From: Candidatus Magasanikbacteria bacterium CG_4_10_14_0_2_um_filter_37_12
Lineage (GTDB): Bacteria; Patescibacteriota; Patescibacteriia; Magasanikbacterales; UBA922
DNA: 35,705 bases
NCBI GenBank assembly: GCA_002793015.1
Contig: PFPK01000009.1
Span: 1-35,705 of the forward strand
Direction: 5' to 3'
Positions 24,200-32,413 of the stretch are shown here, in pieces. The number at the start of each line of letters is the position of its first letter. Position 1 is the stretch's first letter. The position numbers and the translations under genes were made by a program. The notes under the pieces were generated by a model. The model did not search any database. It saw only the letters and a program-made list of their open reading frames with translations, and had not been told where the DNA came from.

Positions 24200-26581
24200 C
24201 TAGTTATTTTGTTTGTACCGCTGGATGGCTAAAGAAATTATTTCCTCTAGCAAATCCCCAAAGTCCATGCCTACCAAAGTCGCAACTTGGGGCAGATGAA
24301 CATGGGGCAAATCAAATGAAGGGTTGGGATCTAGCTCCAGAACGTAGGGGTTGTCATTTTCATCCACCCGAATCTCGACCCTGCCATAATCTCGACAATC
24401 TAAGATGGAGTATGTATCAAGCGCAATCTCAGTAATCAAAGATTCCAATTTTTTCCCAATATTTTTTGGCGGAGATTGAGTTTTTATATTTTTGTATACT
24501 GTATCTATTCCTTTTTTGGCTAAGTACGTATAGATATGCCAATAGTCTTTAGGAAGTGCTTTGAACACTGATCGTGACAAAGGCAATACACGTAAATCAT
24601 CGTCATCACAACCCAAAATAGACACTTCATATTCATCACCTTCTATATATTCTTCCACAATAACTGGTTTACCATAATCAACAATGATGCGTCGTAATTG
24701 TGTTTCCATTTGTTCCCGATTGGTCACTACAGAATCATTGGTGATGCCAGTAGAATCGTCACTTGTACCTGATTTGACAATCAGCGGAAAGCGCAAATCA
24801 TCTCGTATTTCATCATCAATTTCATAAGCATAATCCCACTTTGGAGTCGGGATATTATGGTATGTGAGCAATTTCTTTGCTTTTATTTTGTCACGACACA
24901 AAGATAACACAAAGCTATCAGACCCAGTATAAGGAATTTGCATTGATTCCAGTATGGCTGCCACTGCAGGCTCCAGATCAGGAGAATTGCCAATCTTCTT
25001 GCACATATTGAACACAAGATCCACGTCACTACGTCGCAAATCATTGAAAGCTTTAGTCAAATTATTGAAATCAAAAAACGTCACCCTATATCCTCTGTCC
25101 CGCAATGTCTTTACTACCACCTTTCCAATTGAGTCATTTCCGCTAGAATCGTCACTCATATTGCCGGCAATGCCAATGTGTAGACCTTTTTGGTCTCCAC
25201 GAAGCATGCGTTTTACTTTTTCTAATTTGGCAACCCGAAGCAACAAATTTTTATTGAGCACAGCAGCGGAGAACCTATCTTTACGCAATGTCTTGCCAAC
25301 AGATGAATCATGATCAAACTTAACAACTTTAAAATTTATTTTTTTCAACGCATTTCTCAAGTTATCTTGAGCATCAAGAAAATTGTCACCAGAGACTGTC
25401 AACCAACCAATATGTTCCTGACCTTCCGGAGGAAGCAAAACAGGATCCCCCACTTCTTTATACAAATTAATCTCTTGAAAATATTTTTCCTTTTTCAAAC
25501 TTTCATCGACCGATAGCTCCACAAGAAGGCCAGAAGATTCAGGATGCAAATCCCAGCCAATGATGTATTGGATTGGCTCGACATCTCTAATTTTGAAAAA
25601 CTGACCTATCGCGATTTTCACAGCATACTCAATCAGATCTATCCCCCAAGCACTTTTGATATAGGAATACGTATAGTCACCGCCAACACGCAAGTTTACT
25701 TCCAAAGGACAAGGGCCATTCTTGGTTGCTTTGGCTTCATAATGGATACACCCATTTTGAATCCCTAATTTTTCCAAAGTCTCCTCAGCGATATCCATCA
25801 AAGCTTGAGTGTTTTCAGGAGGTAATGTAGATGGAGTAGATTGTCCACTGTCGACAAAAAACAAACCCTTATCTTTATTAAAATTATCAGATACTATACA
25901 AAACTTTATTTTGCCATTTTGGATCAAAATATCTATATCTACTTCATCACCATCAATATATTCTTCAACAAATATATCCAAACCATCTGACAGCGATGAT
26001 TCTAGTTCCACACTGACATTATGTTTTAAAAACTTGTAAGTGTTTAACAAGTCTTCTCTATTGGCAACTTTGACCACATAAGCACTACTAGCCCCGTAGG
26101 CTGGTTTTACCACCAATGGAAACTGCAAATTTTTGCAGACAAAATCTATGTCTGTTTCTTCTTTCAAGAAGTGATGTCGTGGAGTCCTAATACCATTTTT
26201 GGCACAAAACTCTCTAAATAAATATTTATTTCTTGTCTGGCGAGCAATATTGTATGAAATTCCGATAAAGTTAAATTTGTCGACGATCTTGGAGGTCAAG
26301 AGTACATCGTCTTCCCAAAATGTCACCACACCATCAATATGGATGTCGGGATTTGATTTTATGAAAGCTCCAACTGCCTTTAATGACTCGGCATGGTTGA
26401 ATGTATCAGCAATAATCCAATGATCAACATGTGGAACTGCCCAATTTTTTTCTTTGTGTAAGACAACGACGATCATTCCTAATTTCTTGAGACGCTGAAC
26501 GATGAAACGTTTTTTGTGTAATCCAGTATTTACCAAAAGAATTGTTTTTCCTTTTAGATTACCAGCAGATTCTATATTCAT
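24200..26581 (-). CDS. Double ATP-grasp ligase (fusion of two ATP-grasp modules)
   Basis: A 793-residue protein from MNIESAGNLKGK (the longer ORF start adds six residues). Module 1 (about 1-400) resembles carboxylate-amine ligases of the biotin-carboxylase/BacD-like type: pre-ATP fold KTILLVNTG, FPLVVKPAYGASSAYVV for nucleotide binding, FVEEYIDGDEVDIDIL, and the metal-binding PLEVNLRVGGDYTY. Module 2 (about 465-793) resembles D-Ala-D-Ala ligase: IGIAGNMSDDSSGND, PYTGSDSFVLSLCRDKIKAK, FPLIVKSGTSDDSTGI, VEEYIEGDEYEVSIL and YVLELDPNPSFDLP. Both modules keep the expected ATP-grasp residues, so both may be active. Likely product: a peptide-like or cell-wall amide bond made in two ligations. Substrates are unknown. 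A structured leader precedes it. Confidence 0.85.
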   Translation of the reverse strand: MNIESAGNLKGKTILLVNTGLHKKRFIVQRLKKLGMIVVVLHKEKNWAVPHVDHWIIADTFNHAESLKAVGAFIKSNPDIHIDGVVTFWEDDVLLTSKIVDKFNFIGISYNIARQTRNKYLFREFCAKNGIRTPRHHFLKEETDIDFVCKNLQFPLVVKPAYGASSAYVVKVANREDLLNTYKFLKHNVSVELESSLSDGLDIFVEEYIDGDEVDIDILIQNGKIKFCIVSDNFNKDKGLFFVDSGQSTPSTLPPENTQALMDIAEETLEKLGIQNGCIHYEAKATKNGPCPLEVNLRVGGDYTYSYIKSAWGIDLIEYAVKIAIGQFFKIRDVEPIQYIIGWDLHPESSGLLVELSVDESLKKEKYFQEINLYKEVGDPVLLPPEGQEHIGWLTVSGDNFLDAQDNLRNALKKINFKVVKFDHDSSVGKTLRKDRFSAAVLNKNLLLRVAKLEKVKRMLRGDQKGLHIGIAGNMSDDSSGNDSIGKVVVKTLRDRGYRVTFFDFNNLTKAFNDLRRSDVDLVFNMCKKIGNSPDLEPAVAAILESMQIPYTGSDSFVLSLCRDKIKAKKLLTYHNIPTPKWDYAYEIDDEIRDDLRFPLIVKSGTSDDSTGITNDSVVTNREQMETQLRRIIVDYGKPVIVEEYIEGDEYEVSILGCDDDDLRVLPLSRSVFKALPKDYWHIYTYLAKKGIDTVYKNIKTQSPPKNIGKKLESLITEIALDTYSILDCRDYGRVEIRVDENDNPYVLELDPNPSFDLPHVHLPQVATLVGMDFGDLLEEIISLAIQRYKQNN

Positions 26582-26756
26582 ATAATAAAACAAAACCAAA
26601 ACAGACTCTAATTGCTTGGGTTATTAAATTTTTGAAATTAATTGGCGAGGAAACTTTTCCTCTGTACAGACCTGAAAGAGGTCCATAAATATACAATGTA
26701 GGCCAGTAGCCTGATTCCACTGGTATGTGACCGAGTGGAATGAAATAAACAATTTC
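26582..26756 (-). ncRNA. Candidate structured leader RNA upstream of the double ATP-grasp gene
   Basis: From the predicted transcript start near 26756 the minus-strand leader forms five consecutive hairpins. They are GAAAU/AUUUC (26742-26756), AUUCCACU/AGUGGAAU (26714-26741), AGGC/GCCU (26700-26712), GACCU/AGGUC (26669-26683) and GAGGAAA/UUUCCUC (26647-26662). A 10-base palindrome, UCUGUACAGA (26661-26670), overlaps the last two stems and offers an alternative pairing. About 65 unstructured bases follow before the ATG. I recognise no known riboswitch core. A regulatory leader is inferred from the dense pairing, the strong promoter and the lack of a coding frame. Confidence 0.5.
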
Positions 26757-26762
26757 AACAAA

Positions 26763-26791
26763 ATTATAAACTTAAATCTACCAGACGTCAA
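26763..26791 (-). promoter_or_regulatory. Promoter of the structured leader/double ATP-grasp gene
   Basis: The minus strand has TTGACG (26786-26791), 17 bases and a perfect TATAAT (26763-26768). This is 11 of 12 consensus positions with ideal spacing. It rules out the overlapping 86-codon ORF 26624-26884 as a gene of this unit. Confidence 0.85.
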
Positions 26792-26843
26792 TAGAAAATA
26801 CCTCGCCCAGAAGATTTTTTCCACCAATAAATAAAATATTAAA

Positions 26844-27116
26844 TTATTCACCCATCTTACGTCGCACTGCTGCAAGTAATTCAACCTTCAGATCAGGCGG
26901 TAATGCTTCCATATCTGGTCCTAAAAGGTAGGTTTCAAGAGCAAACAAAGCATGCGTAGTTTCGGGAGTTGATCCAACTTCTCTAGCCCGCCTACCATCA
27001 GGAATTCCCAAACCATCTGCTGTAGGTGGAAGACCCATATCAAACGGTTCGGTTTTCGGAGGTTCCTGGTCTTCTCTAGTCACTCCTAGTGGTGCTGGTT
27101 CTCTTTTATCTATCAT
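26844..27116 (-). CDS. Small acidic/proline-rich protein, unknown
   Basis: A 90-residue protein I do not recognise. The first half is rich in Pro, Glu, Asp and Gly (EPAPLGVTREDQEPPKTEP) and probably disordered; the second half looks helical (ETTHALFALETYLLG, LPPDLKVELLAAVRRKMG). It begins 5 bases after the ileS stop, which argues for translation coupled to ileS. Its base composition seems richer in G+C than neighbouring genes. The stop lies just upstream of the promoter of the double ATP-grasp gene. Confidence 0.6.
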   Translation of the reverse strand: MIDKREPAPLGVTREDQEPPKTEPFDMGLPPTADGLGIPDGRRAREVGSTPETTHALFALETYLLGPDMEALPPDLKVELLAAVRRKMGE

Positions 27117-27121
27117 ATGAT

Positions 27122-30061
27122 TTATATTTTAAAAATATTAAAACTTATTTTTTTACCATCAATTTCCTTTTCTTCTCCCTCTCCATCTTTCAAATCATCT
27201 GCCAATACTTTCCTCTTCAGATCGTCTGCGTAATCTATAAAAACAGCATTGAGCAATTCATCATTTGTATGATACTGCAAGACAATTCTGTCGTCAATAG
27301 TTAGCCCTTGCTCCTTCCTCATCCCATTTACCATCCGCACGATCTCACGAACAAGGCCCTCTTTTTTTAGTTCGTCGGTAATATTAGTGTTAAGTGCAAC
27401 TTTCAAATCTCCATCTTCTTTCAAAACAAAACTATCTCCTACTTCTTTATCTTCAACATCTACATTCTTAATATTTAATTCTTCACTGACAATATTCAAC
27501 AAATCCTTTGAAAATTGAAAATTAAAAATTAAAAATTCACCAAGTGGTTGTCGTACTGGGATCCCAGCTTCTTTTCGCAGTGAATGTCCCATCTCTGTGA
27601 CTTTCCTCACCTTTTCCATGTCTTTCAAAATATTAGTCTCGATCTTAATCTCAATTGTTGGCCAATCTTCTAAATGTACTGATTCTTTCCTATCTGTAGT
27701 TTGTAGTCCGTCAACAGTAATCTGATATATTCTTTCCGAGATAAACGGTGTAAAAGGCGCCATCACTTTACTAAGAGTTAATAAAACGTAATGCAAAGTT
27801 GCCAATGCATTTTGTTTGTCCTCTTCATCACCACCTTTAAACCTGACACGCGATAAACGCACATACCACTGCGACAAATCCAAAATAAAATCCATGATCG
27901 GCCTAGTCGCTTCATTAATTACATAAGCCTCAAGCCCCTCAGTTACATCTCGGATCAAGACCTGAAGTCGAGCCACAATCCATTTATCGAGAACATGATC
28001 ACTTTCTACTTTTTCCTTATTCCTTGTTCCTTGTTCCTCAAACATCTGAAAAAACTCCACCACATTCCACAGTGTATTCGTCACCTTATTGTACACCTCT
28101 CGCAAACCCTGTTCTGAAAAATTCAAACTCTCCCCCATCATGACCGGAGAAGATAGGAAATAGTATCGTAGAGCGTCGGCACCGTATTTATCAACCATCT
28201 CTATCGGGTCTGGATAATTCTTGAGACGCTTACTCATCTTTTTGCCATCTTCTGCCAAGACCATACCATTCACACTGACATTTTCAAAAGCTGGCTTACT
28301 CTGATCTACTGGAATGGAAGGATTGTCTCCATCAGTAAGGGCAGTAGCCAAGACATGAAGTGTATAAAACCACCCTCTCGTCTGATCTTGACTCTCTGCA
28401 ATGAAGTCGGCTGGAAATCCCGCTTCAAATTCTTCCTTATTTTCAAAAGGATAATGCATTTGACCATAAGGCACAGACCCAGAATCAAACCAAGTGTCTA
28501 AGACATCACCAATACGAGTATATAGTTTACCATCTTTCTCAATCTTGAGTTGGTCAATCTTGTGCTTGTGAATGTCTACTACTTTCTCCCCAGTTAATTC
28601 TTCCAATTCTCTTACTGACCCAACACAAAGGACGTCTCCATCTTCGCTCTTCCAAATCGGCAAAGGCGTGCCCCAAAAACGATTACGCGAAATAGACCAA
28701 TCTCTTACACTTTCGAGCCACTTCCCAAATCTTCCATCCTTAATATGTTCTGGCACCCAATGAATTTTTTGATTATTATCAATTAACTGTTGCTGCAATT
28801 TTGTCACCTCCACAAACCAACTATTGGTGGCGTAATTTAACAATGGTGTATCACAACGCCAACAATACGGATAACTATGCTCATATTTTTTCTTAAAAAA
28901 TAATTTTCCCTCTTTGACCAACCACTTGATAATCTCAACGTCTGTCGCCGTCTGGTCGCCGTCTGGTTTGACATTCATGCCCACAAAATCTGTTACATCA
29001 TTTGTAAATGTACCGTCCATATTGACATGTTGGATAAAAGGAACATTTTCTTTTCGAAATACTTCATAATCATCTGTTCCAAATGCTGGCGCTAAATGAA
29101 CCAAACCTGTACCCTCATCTGTAGTTACAAAGTCTCCGGCCACGATACGAAATCCTTTTTCAGCGCCTTCTACATTGACAAAATATGGAAACAATGGTTC
29201 ATAATGAAGGCCAACAAGTTCCTTTCCTCTTATCTGACTAATAACTTCGAATTCTTTACCACCAAACAAGTCTGGTGACATTAGCAAATTCTTGGCCACT
29301 ATATAATGGACGTTTTCAAACCGCACGACTGAGTATTCAATATCCTGCCCCACTGCAATCAAAATATTTCCTGGCAAAGTCCATGGCGTGGTTGTCCAAA
29401 CTAATAAATAGACCTCTCCCTTTACTCCTGGTAGTTTGTCTGTGATAAAAAATTTGGTCACCGCAGAAAGATCTTTGACATCTCTATATCCCTGAGAAAC
29501 TTCAAAATTCGAAAGTGGCGTTACACAGTGCGGACAGATATGCATTGGTTTTTTCCCTTCATAAATCAGTCCCTTTTTATATAATTCAGAAAAAACCCAC
29601 CAGACACTCTCCATAAATGACAAATCCATGGTCTTGTATGGTTTGTCCATATCCACCCAACGACCCAATCGAGGGATTATTTTTTTCCATTCACTCTCAT
29701 ACATCAACACCTTATCTCGACAAGCCTCATTAAATTTATCTACACCATACTCTTCAATTTCTTTTTTCCCAGGCAATCCCAATTCTTTTTCAACCAGGTT
29801 CTCAATTGGCAGACCATGGCAATCCCAACCCCAACGACGTTCCACACGACGTCCTTTCATGGTGAAATAGCGAGGAACGACATCCTTCTTTGTCCCAGCC
29901 ATGATATGTCCATAGTGAGGCAATCCTGTAGCAAAAGGAGGGCCATCATAAAAAACATACGGATTATCTTCCGGACGAGATTCCACAGATTTTTTGAATA
30001 TCTCGTTTTTATCCCAAAATGAGAGCATTTCTTTTTCGTGTTCACTGGCTTTGTATGGCAT
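27122..30061 (-). CDS. ileS: Isoleucyl-tRNA synthetase (eukaryote-like type)
   Basis: A 979-residue class I synthetase that charges tRNA-Ile. The HIGH motif appears as HYGH (about residues 49-52, after YDGPPFATGLP), and KMSKR is present in DGKKMSKRLKNYP. The string GRRVERRWGWDCHGLPIE, the editing domain (LVWTTTPWTLPGN, TDEGTGLVHLAPAFG) and the long C-terminal region fit the IleRS type shared with archaea, eukaryotes and some bacteria. Two heptamer repeat tracts lie in frame in the C-terminal half. The window also carries a UAU-anticodon tRNA-Ile as a candidate substrate. It lies 47 bases downstream of the 335-residue unknown gene. Confidence 0.97.
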   Translation of the reverse strand: MPYKASEHEKEMLSFWDKNEIFKKSVESRPEDNPYVFYDGPPFATGLPHYGHIMAGTKKDVVPRYFTMKGRRVERRWGWDCHGLPIENLVEKELGLPGKKEIEEYGVDKFNEACRDKVLMYESEWKKIIPRLGRWVDMDKPYKTMDLSFMESVWWVFSELYKKGLIYEGKKPMHICPHCVTPLSNFEVSQGYRDVKDLSAVTKFFITDKLPGVKGEVYLLVWTTTPWTLPGNILIAVGQDIEYSVVRFENVHYIVAKNLLMSPDLFGGKEFEVISQIRGKELVGLHYEPLFPYFVNVEGAEKGFRIVAGDFVTTDEGTGLVHLAPAFGTDDYEVFRKENVPFIQHVNMDGTFTNDVTDFVGMNVKPDGDQTATDVEIIKWLVKEGKLFFKKKYEHSYPYCWRCDTPLLNYATNSWFVEVTKLQQQLIDNNQKIHWVPEHIKDGRFGKWLESVRDWSISRNRFWGTPLPIWKSEDGDVLCVGSVRELEELTGEKVVDIHKHKIDQLKIEKDGKLYTRIGDVLDTWFDSGSVPYGQMHYPFENKEEFEAGFPADFIAESQDQTRGWFYTLHVLATALTDGDNPSIPVDQSKPAFENVSVNGMVLAEDGKKMSKRLKNYPDPIEMVDKYGADALRYYFLSSPVMMGESLNFSEQGLREVYNKVTNTLWNVVEFFQMFEEQGTRNKEKVESDHVLDKWIVARLQVLIRDVTEGLEAYVINEATRPIMDFILDLSQWYVRLSRVRFKGGDEEDKQNALATLHYVLLTLSKVMAPFTPFISERIYQITVDGLQTTDRKESVHLEDWPTIEIKIETNILKDMEKVRKVTEMGHSLRKEAGIPVRQPLGEFLIFNFQFSKDLLNIVSEELNIKNVDVEDKEVGDSFVLKEDGDLKVALNTNITDELKKEGLVREIVRMVNGMRKEQGLTIDDRIVLQYHTNDELLNAVFIDYADDLKRKVLADDLKDGEGEEKEIDGKKISFNIFKI
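27509..27536. repeat. Heptamer tandem repeat, 4 units, in ileS
   Basis: Units tgaaaat, tgaaaat, taaaaat, taaaaat. They encode FLIFNFQF in the C-terminal region of IleRS. Three extra units equal 21 bases, so the frame is kept. Confidence 0.75.
28014..28041. repeat. Heptamer tandem repeat, 4 units, in ileS
   Basis: Units tccttat, tccttgt, tccttgt, tcctcaa. They encode EEQGTRNKE, a polar loop at the start of the anticodon-binding domain (after NVVEFFQMF). Confidence 0.75.
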
Positions 30062-30108
30062 ATTTATAAGTTGAAAATATCGAGTTTATAAAGTTAAAAG
30101 TCTCTCAG

Positions 30109-31116
30109 CTATAAACTAATTTTATCAGTCCAACTGGCTTGTGTATTAGCCCCCTCGCCTTCAATTGTCACAAATCCAAGACTTGCCATTTTTTTCATCA
30201 TAGCTACGGCATCTTCAACATTCTGCTCTGTCAGCTCTTCCAATCCTTCACCCATCAAAGCAAAAGCTAAATCTTCTGCCAAAAAATTTTCGCCTTCAGA
30301 CAATTTGTGTATAGACTGCACATATCCAAGCATTGATTCGTCAACCTTATCAGAGTCTGCCTCTTCCACCTCTACTCCGACAGGGAGAACATCTGGAGCT
30401 TGAACTTGTCCGGGGTCTACAGCCGTTGGTAATTCTGTCACAGGAGCAATTCCAAATTTCATCAAATCAGCGTTCAAATCATCTAACCAAACAACTGGGA
30501 TTTCTCTCCCAACTGCAGAACCAAATTTAAAAAAAACACCTCTTAATGCAGCAATCTTTTGTCTTGAATTTGAAGAATCAACCAAACCAAGTTCTGTAAT
30601 AAGTTCAGAAACATAAAGCACACTATTTTTATGTTTATCTTTAATAGCTGGCAACATTGCCACAAGACCTACGTCAAATTTAGGTTTTGTTTCTGTTGTT
30701 GACACCCGTGACCCCACACTTCTTTGTGGGCCTTGTGTGCCTCTACCACTTCTTCTACTTCGCACTATTCGTCTGCTTGAACCTTCATCTAACTCAACCA
30801 CAGAATCATCAGGGCTCTCTGCCAAAATCTGATCGGGCACACGTAAAAATTTAATTCTCCTGTTGTTTTCATTGCCCGCTATCTCAATTACCCCAACAGT
30901 TTCAAGAGCATTCAATATTTTTTCTCTATCGGAGTCGCTAACTACCTTAAGTGCATTAACACTGTCAACTCTTACTCTTTTACCAAAAATTTCTCTATGC
31001 AAAGTAAGCACAGTGGCAATATGTTCTTCCGATAATCCCCCCATTAATCTACTCCTCCTTTGTTCCTCAGGCTCAAATGACACTGGTTCCCCCTTGCTTC
31101 TATATTTATTAACCAT
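30109..31116 (-). CDS. Protein of unknown function with two putative helical domains
   Basis: A 335-residue protein from MVNKYRSKGEPVSF at 31116; the longer ORF start adds 27 residues rich in Cys, Trp and Tyr that look like untranslated AT-rich sequence. I recognise no family. An N-terminal helical region (LSEEHIATVLTLHREIFGK to ALETVGVIEI) reads like a winged-helix or small DNA-binding fold. A basic Ser/Arg linker follows (RRIVRSRRSGRG), then a middle domain (DVGLVAMLPAIKDKHKN) and an acidic C-terminal helical domain (LSEGENFLAEDLAFALMGEG). The arrangement suggests a nucleic-acid-associated or scaffold protein (inference). It is upstream of ileS by 47 bases and may be cotranscribed. Confidence 0.7.
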   Translation of the reverse strand: MVNKYRSKGEPVSFEPEEQRRSRLMGGLSEEHIATVLTLHREIFGKRVRVDSVNALKVVSDSDREKILNALETVGVIEIAGNENNRRIKFLRVPDQILAESPDDSVVELDEGSSRRIVRSRRSGRGTQGPQRSVGSRVSTTETKPKFDVGLVAMLPAIKDKHKNSVLYVSELITELGLVDSSNSRQKIAALRGVFFKFGSAVGREIPVVWLDDLNADLMKFGIAPVTELPTAVDPGQVQAPDVLPVGVEVEEADSDKVDESMLGYVQSIHKLSEGENFLAEDLAFALMGEGLEELTEQNVEDAVAMMKKMASLGFVTIEGEGANTQASWTDKISL

Positions 31117-31189
31117 ATATTTTATATTTATATTAAGATCATAATAACACAAATATTTATTTTGCAAAAGACAATCACAATACCACCAC

Positions 31190-31218
31190 TTGAGCACTCC
31201 TCTCTATCGTGCTAAAAT
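31190..31218 (+). promoter_or_regulatory. Promoter of rpiB and the sugar-phosphate block
   Basis: TTGAGC (31190-31195), 17 bases, TAAAAT (31213-31218). The leader to the rpiB ATG is about 35 bases. Confidence 0.65.
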
Positions 31219-31259
31219 ACCTCCAATAATCAACACTCTACTAATCTAACTAAATAGAT

Positions 31260-31718
31260 ATGTACCAAGGACCACTCTATATTGCTTCAGACCACGCTGG
31301 ATACCACCTAAAAAAACGTCTTGTCAGATATATTGAAAATGAACTAGAGAGAGATATCGAAGATATGGGACCGATAACCCATAATCCCGAAGACGACTTC
31401 CCAGACTACGTCATCCCAGCAGCCAAAAAAGCAGTAGTAAAAGCTGGGCGAGCCATTATGATCTGTGGCAGTGGTATTGGAGCCTGTATTACAGCCAATA
31501 AAGTAAACGGGATGTACGCCGCTCTTGGATACAATATTGACGTTGCTGAATCATCCATCAAGCACAACAATGCCAACGGGCTATGTCTAGCTGGACGCTC
31601 ACTGTCAGAAGACCATGCCATGGCGATAGTCAAAAGATGGCTAGAAACTGATAAAGATGAATTTCTTGGTGGAAAATATGAACGAAGAAATGAAAAAATT
31701 AAAGAGTTAGAAAAATAA
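31260..31718 (+). CDS. rpiB: Ribose-5-phosphate isomerase B
   Basis: A 152-residue RpiB/LacAB-family enzyme interconverting ribose 5-phosphate and ribulose 5-phosphate. Family features: IASDHAGYHLKKRLV at the N-terminus (the DHAG loop), the catalytic cysteine in MICGSGIGACITANKV, AALGYNIDVAESSIKHNNANGLCLAGR, and the C-terminal FLGGKYERRNEKI. It heads a plus-strand unit; the Rpe-like gene starts 4 bases after its stop, joining two adjacent steps of the non-oxidative pentose phosphate pathway. Confidence 0.93.
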   Translation: MYQGPLYIASDHAGYHLKKRLVRYIENELERDIEDMGPITHNPEDDFPDYVIPAAKKAVVKAGRAIMICGSGIGACITANKVNGMYAALGYNIDVAESSIKHNNANGLCLAGRSLSEDHAMAIVKRWLETDKDEFLGGKYERRNEKIKELEK

Positions 31719-31722
31719 AAAT

Positions 31723-32400
31723 ATGCAAATCATCCCCTCTATCCTCGTCCCGGACGAACAGACATTTCTTGACTGGTCTTCATCTGTAGAAGACTGTTTG
31801 AATATGATTCAGCTGGATATTGCGGATGGAAAATTTGTCAATAATGTTACATGGGCTGACCCAGAAATTATTCATGATAAATTACAAATTGATTGTGAAC
31901 TTCATCTGATGGTGGAGGATCCCTTAGCAGAGGCCAGACTCTGGGAAGAAATACCTCAAATAAAAAGAGTCTTAGTGCATTACGAATCTGACCCAAAAAA
32001 TATTGCCGATATTCTGGCTCAGATCCATTCATATGGTTGGGAAGTTGGCCTTGTTCTCAACCCAGAAACACATCTTGAAGTAATAGATAAACTAACAGAA
32101 GAAATAGACAGTCTTATGCTCATGGGTGTCATACCTGGCAAACAAGGACAAAACTTCATACCAGAGACCATTGATAGATTGAAAGCCTGTCGTCAAAAAT
32201 ATCCAAGAATGTTTATTGAACTAGACGGAGCTGTCAGTGAAGATACTCTTCTCCAAATTATCTCCACAGGCATTGACGCCATCTGCCCAGGTAGTGCCAT
32301 CTTTGGCAACCACCGTACGCCAAAAGAAAATATAGAAAGGATGAGAAAGATTATCAACAAGTTGACCATTGATAAGATTCCAGATACAATTTCCAAATAA
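31723..32400 (+). CDS. Ribulose-phosphate 3-epimerase-like protein
   Basis: A 225-residue TIM-barrel protein of the Rpe family (ribulose 5-phosphate to xylulose 5-phosphate). It shows IIPSILVPDE, LDIADGKFVNNVTW, ELHLMVEDP, GLVLNPETHL, GVIPGKQGQNFI and FIELDGAVSED in the expected order. It is divergent: the usual HVDVMDG is QLDIADG, so the first metal-ligand histidine is glutamine, while the Asp of that motif, the HLM histidine and the LDG aspartate remain. Activity as a classical Rpe is therefore uncertain; a related epimerase is possible. It is 4 bases downstream of rpiB. Confidence 0.8.
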   Translation: MQIIPSILVPDEQTFLDWSSSVEDCLNMIQLDIADGKFVNNVTWADPEIIHDKLQIDCELHLMVEDPLAEARLWEEIPQIKRVLVHYESDPKNIADILAQIHSYGWEVGLVLNPETHLEVIDKLTEEIDSLMLMGVIPGKQGQNFIPETIDRLKACRQKYPRMFIELDGAVSEDTLLQIISTGIDAICPGSAIFGNHRTPKENIERMRKIINKLTIDKIPDTISK

Positions 32401-32413
32401 TAAAATATACTCT

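Noticed and set aside
26624-26884. 86-codon minus-strand ORF between the 90-residue gene and the double ATP-grasp gene
   Set aside because: It covers the near-consensus promoter and the hairpin leader, overlaps the end of the 90-residue gene and has an AT-biased, unstructured composition.
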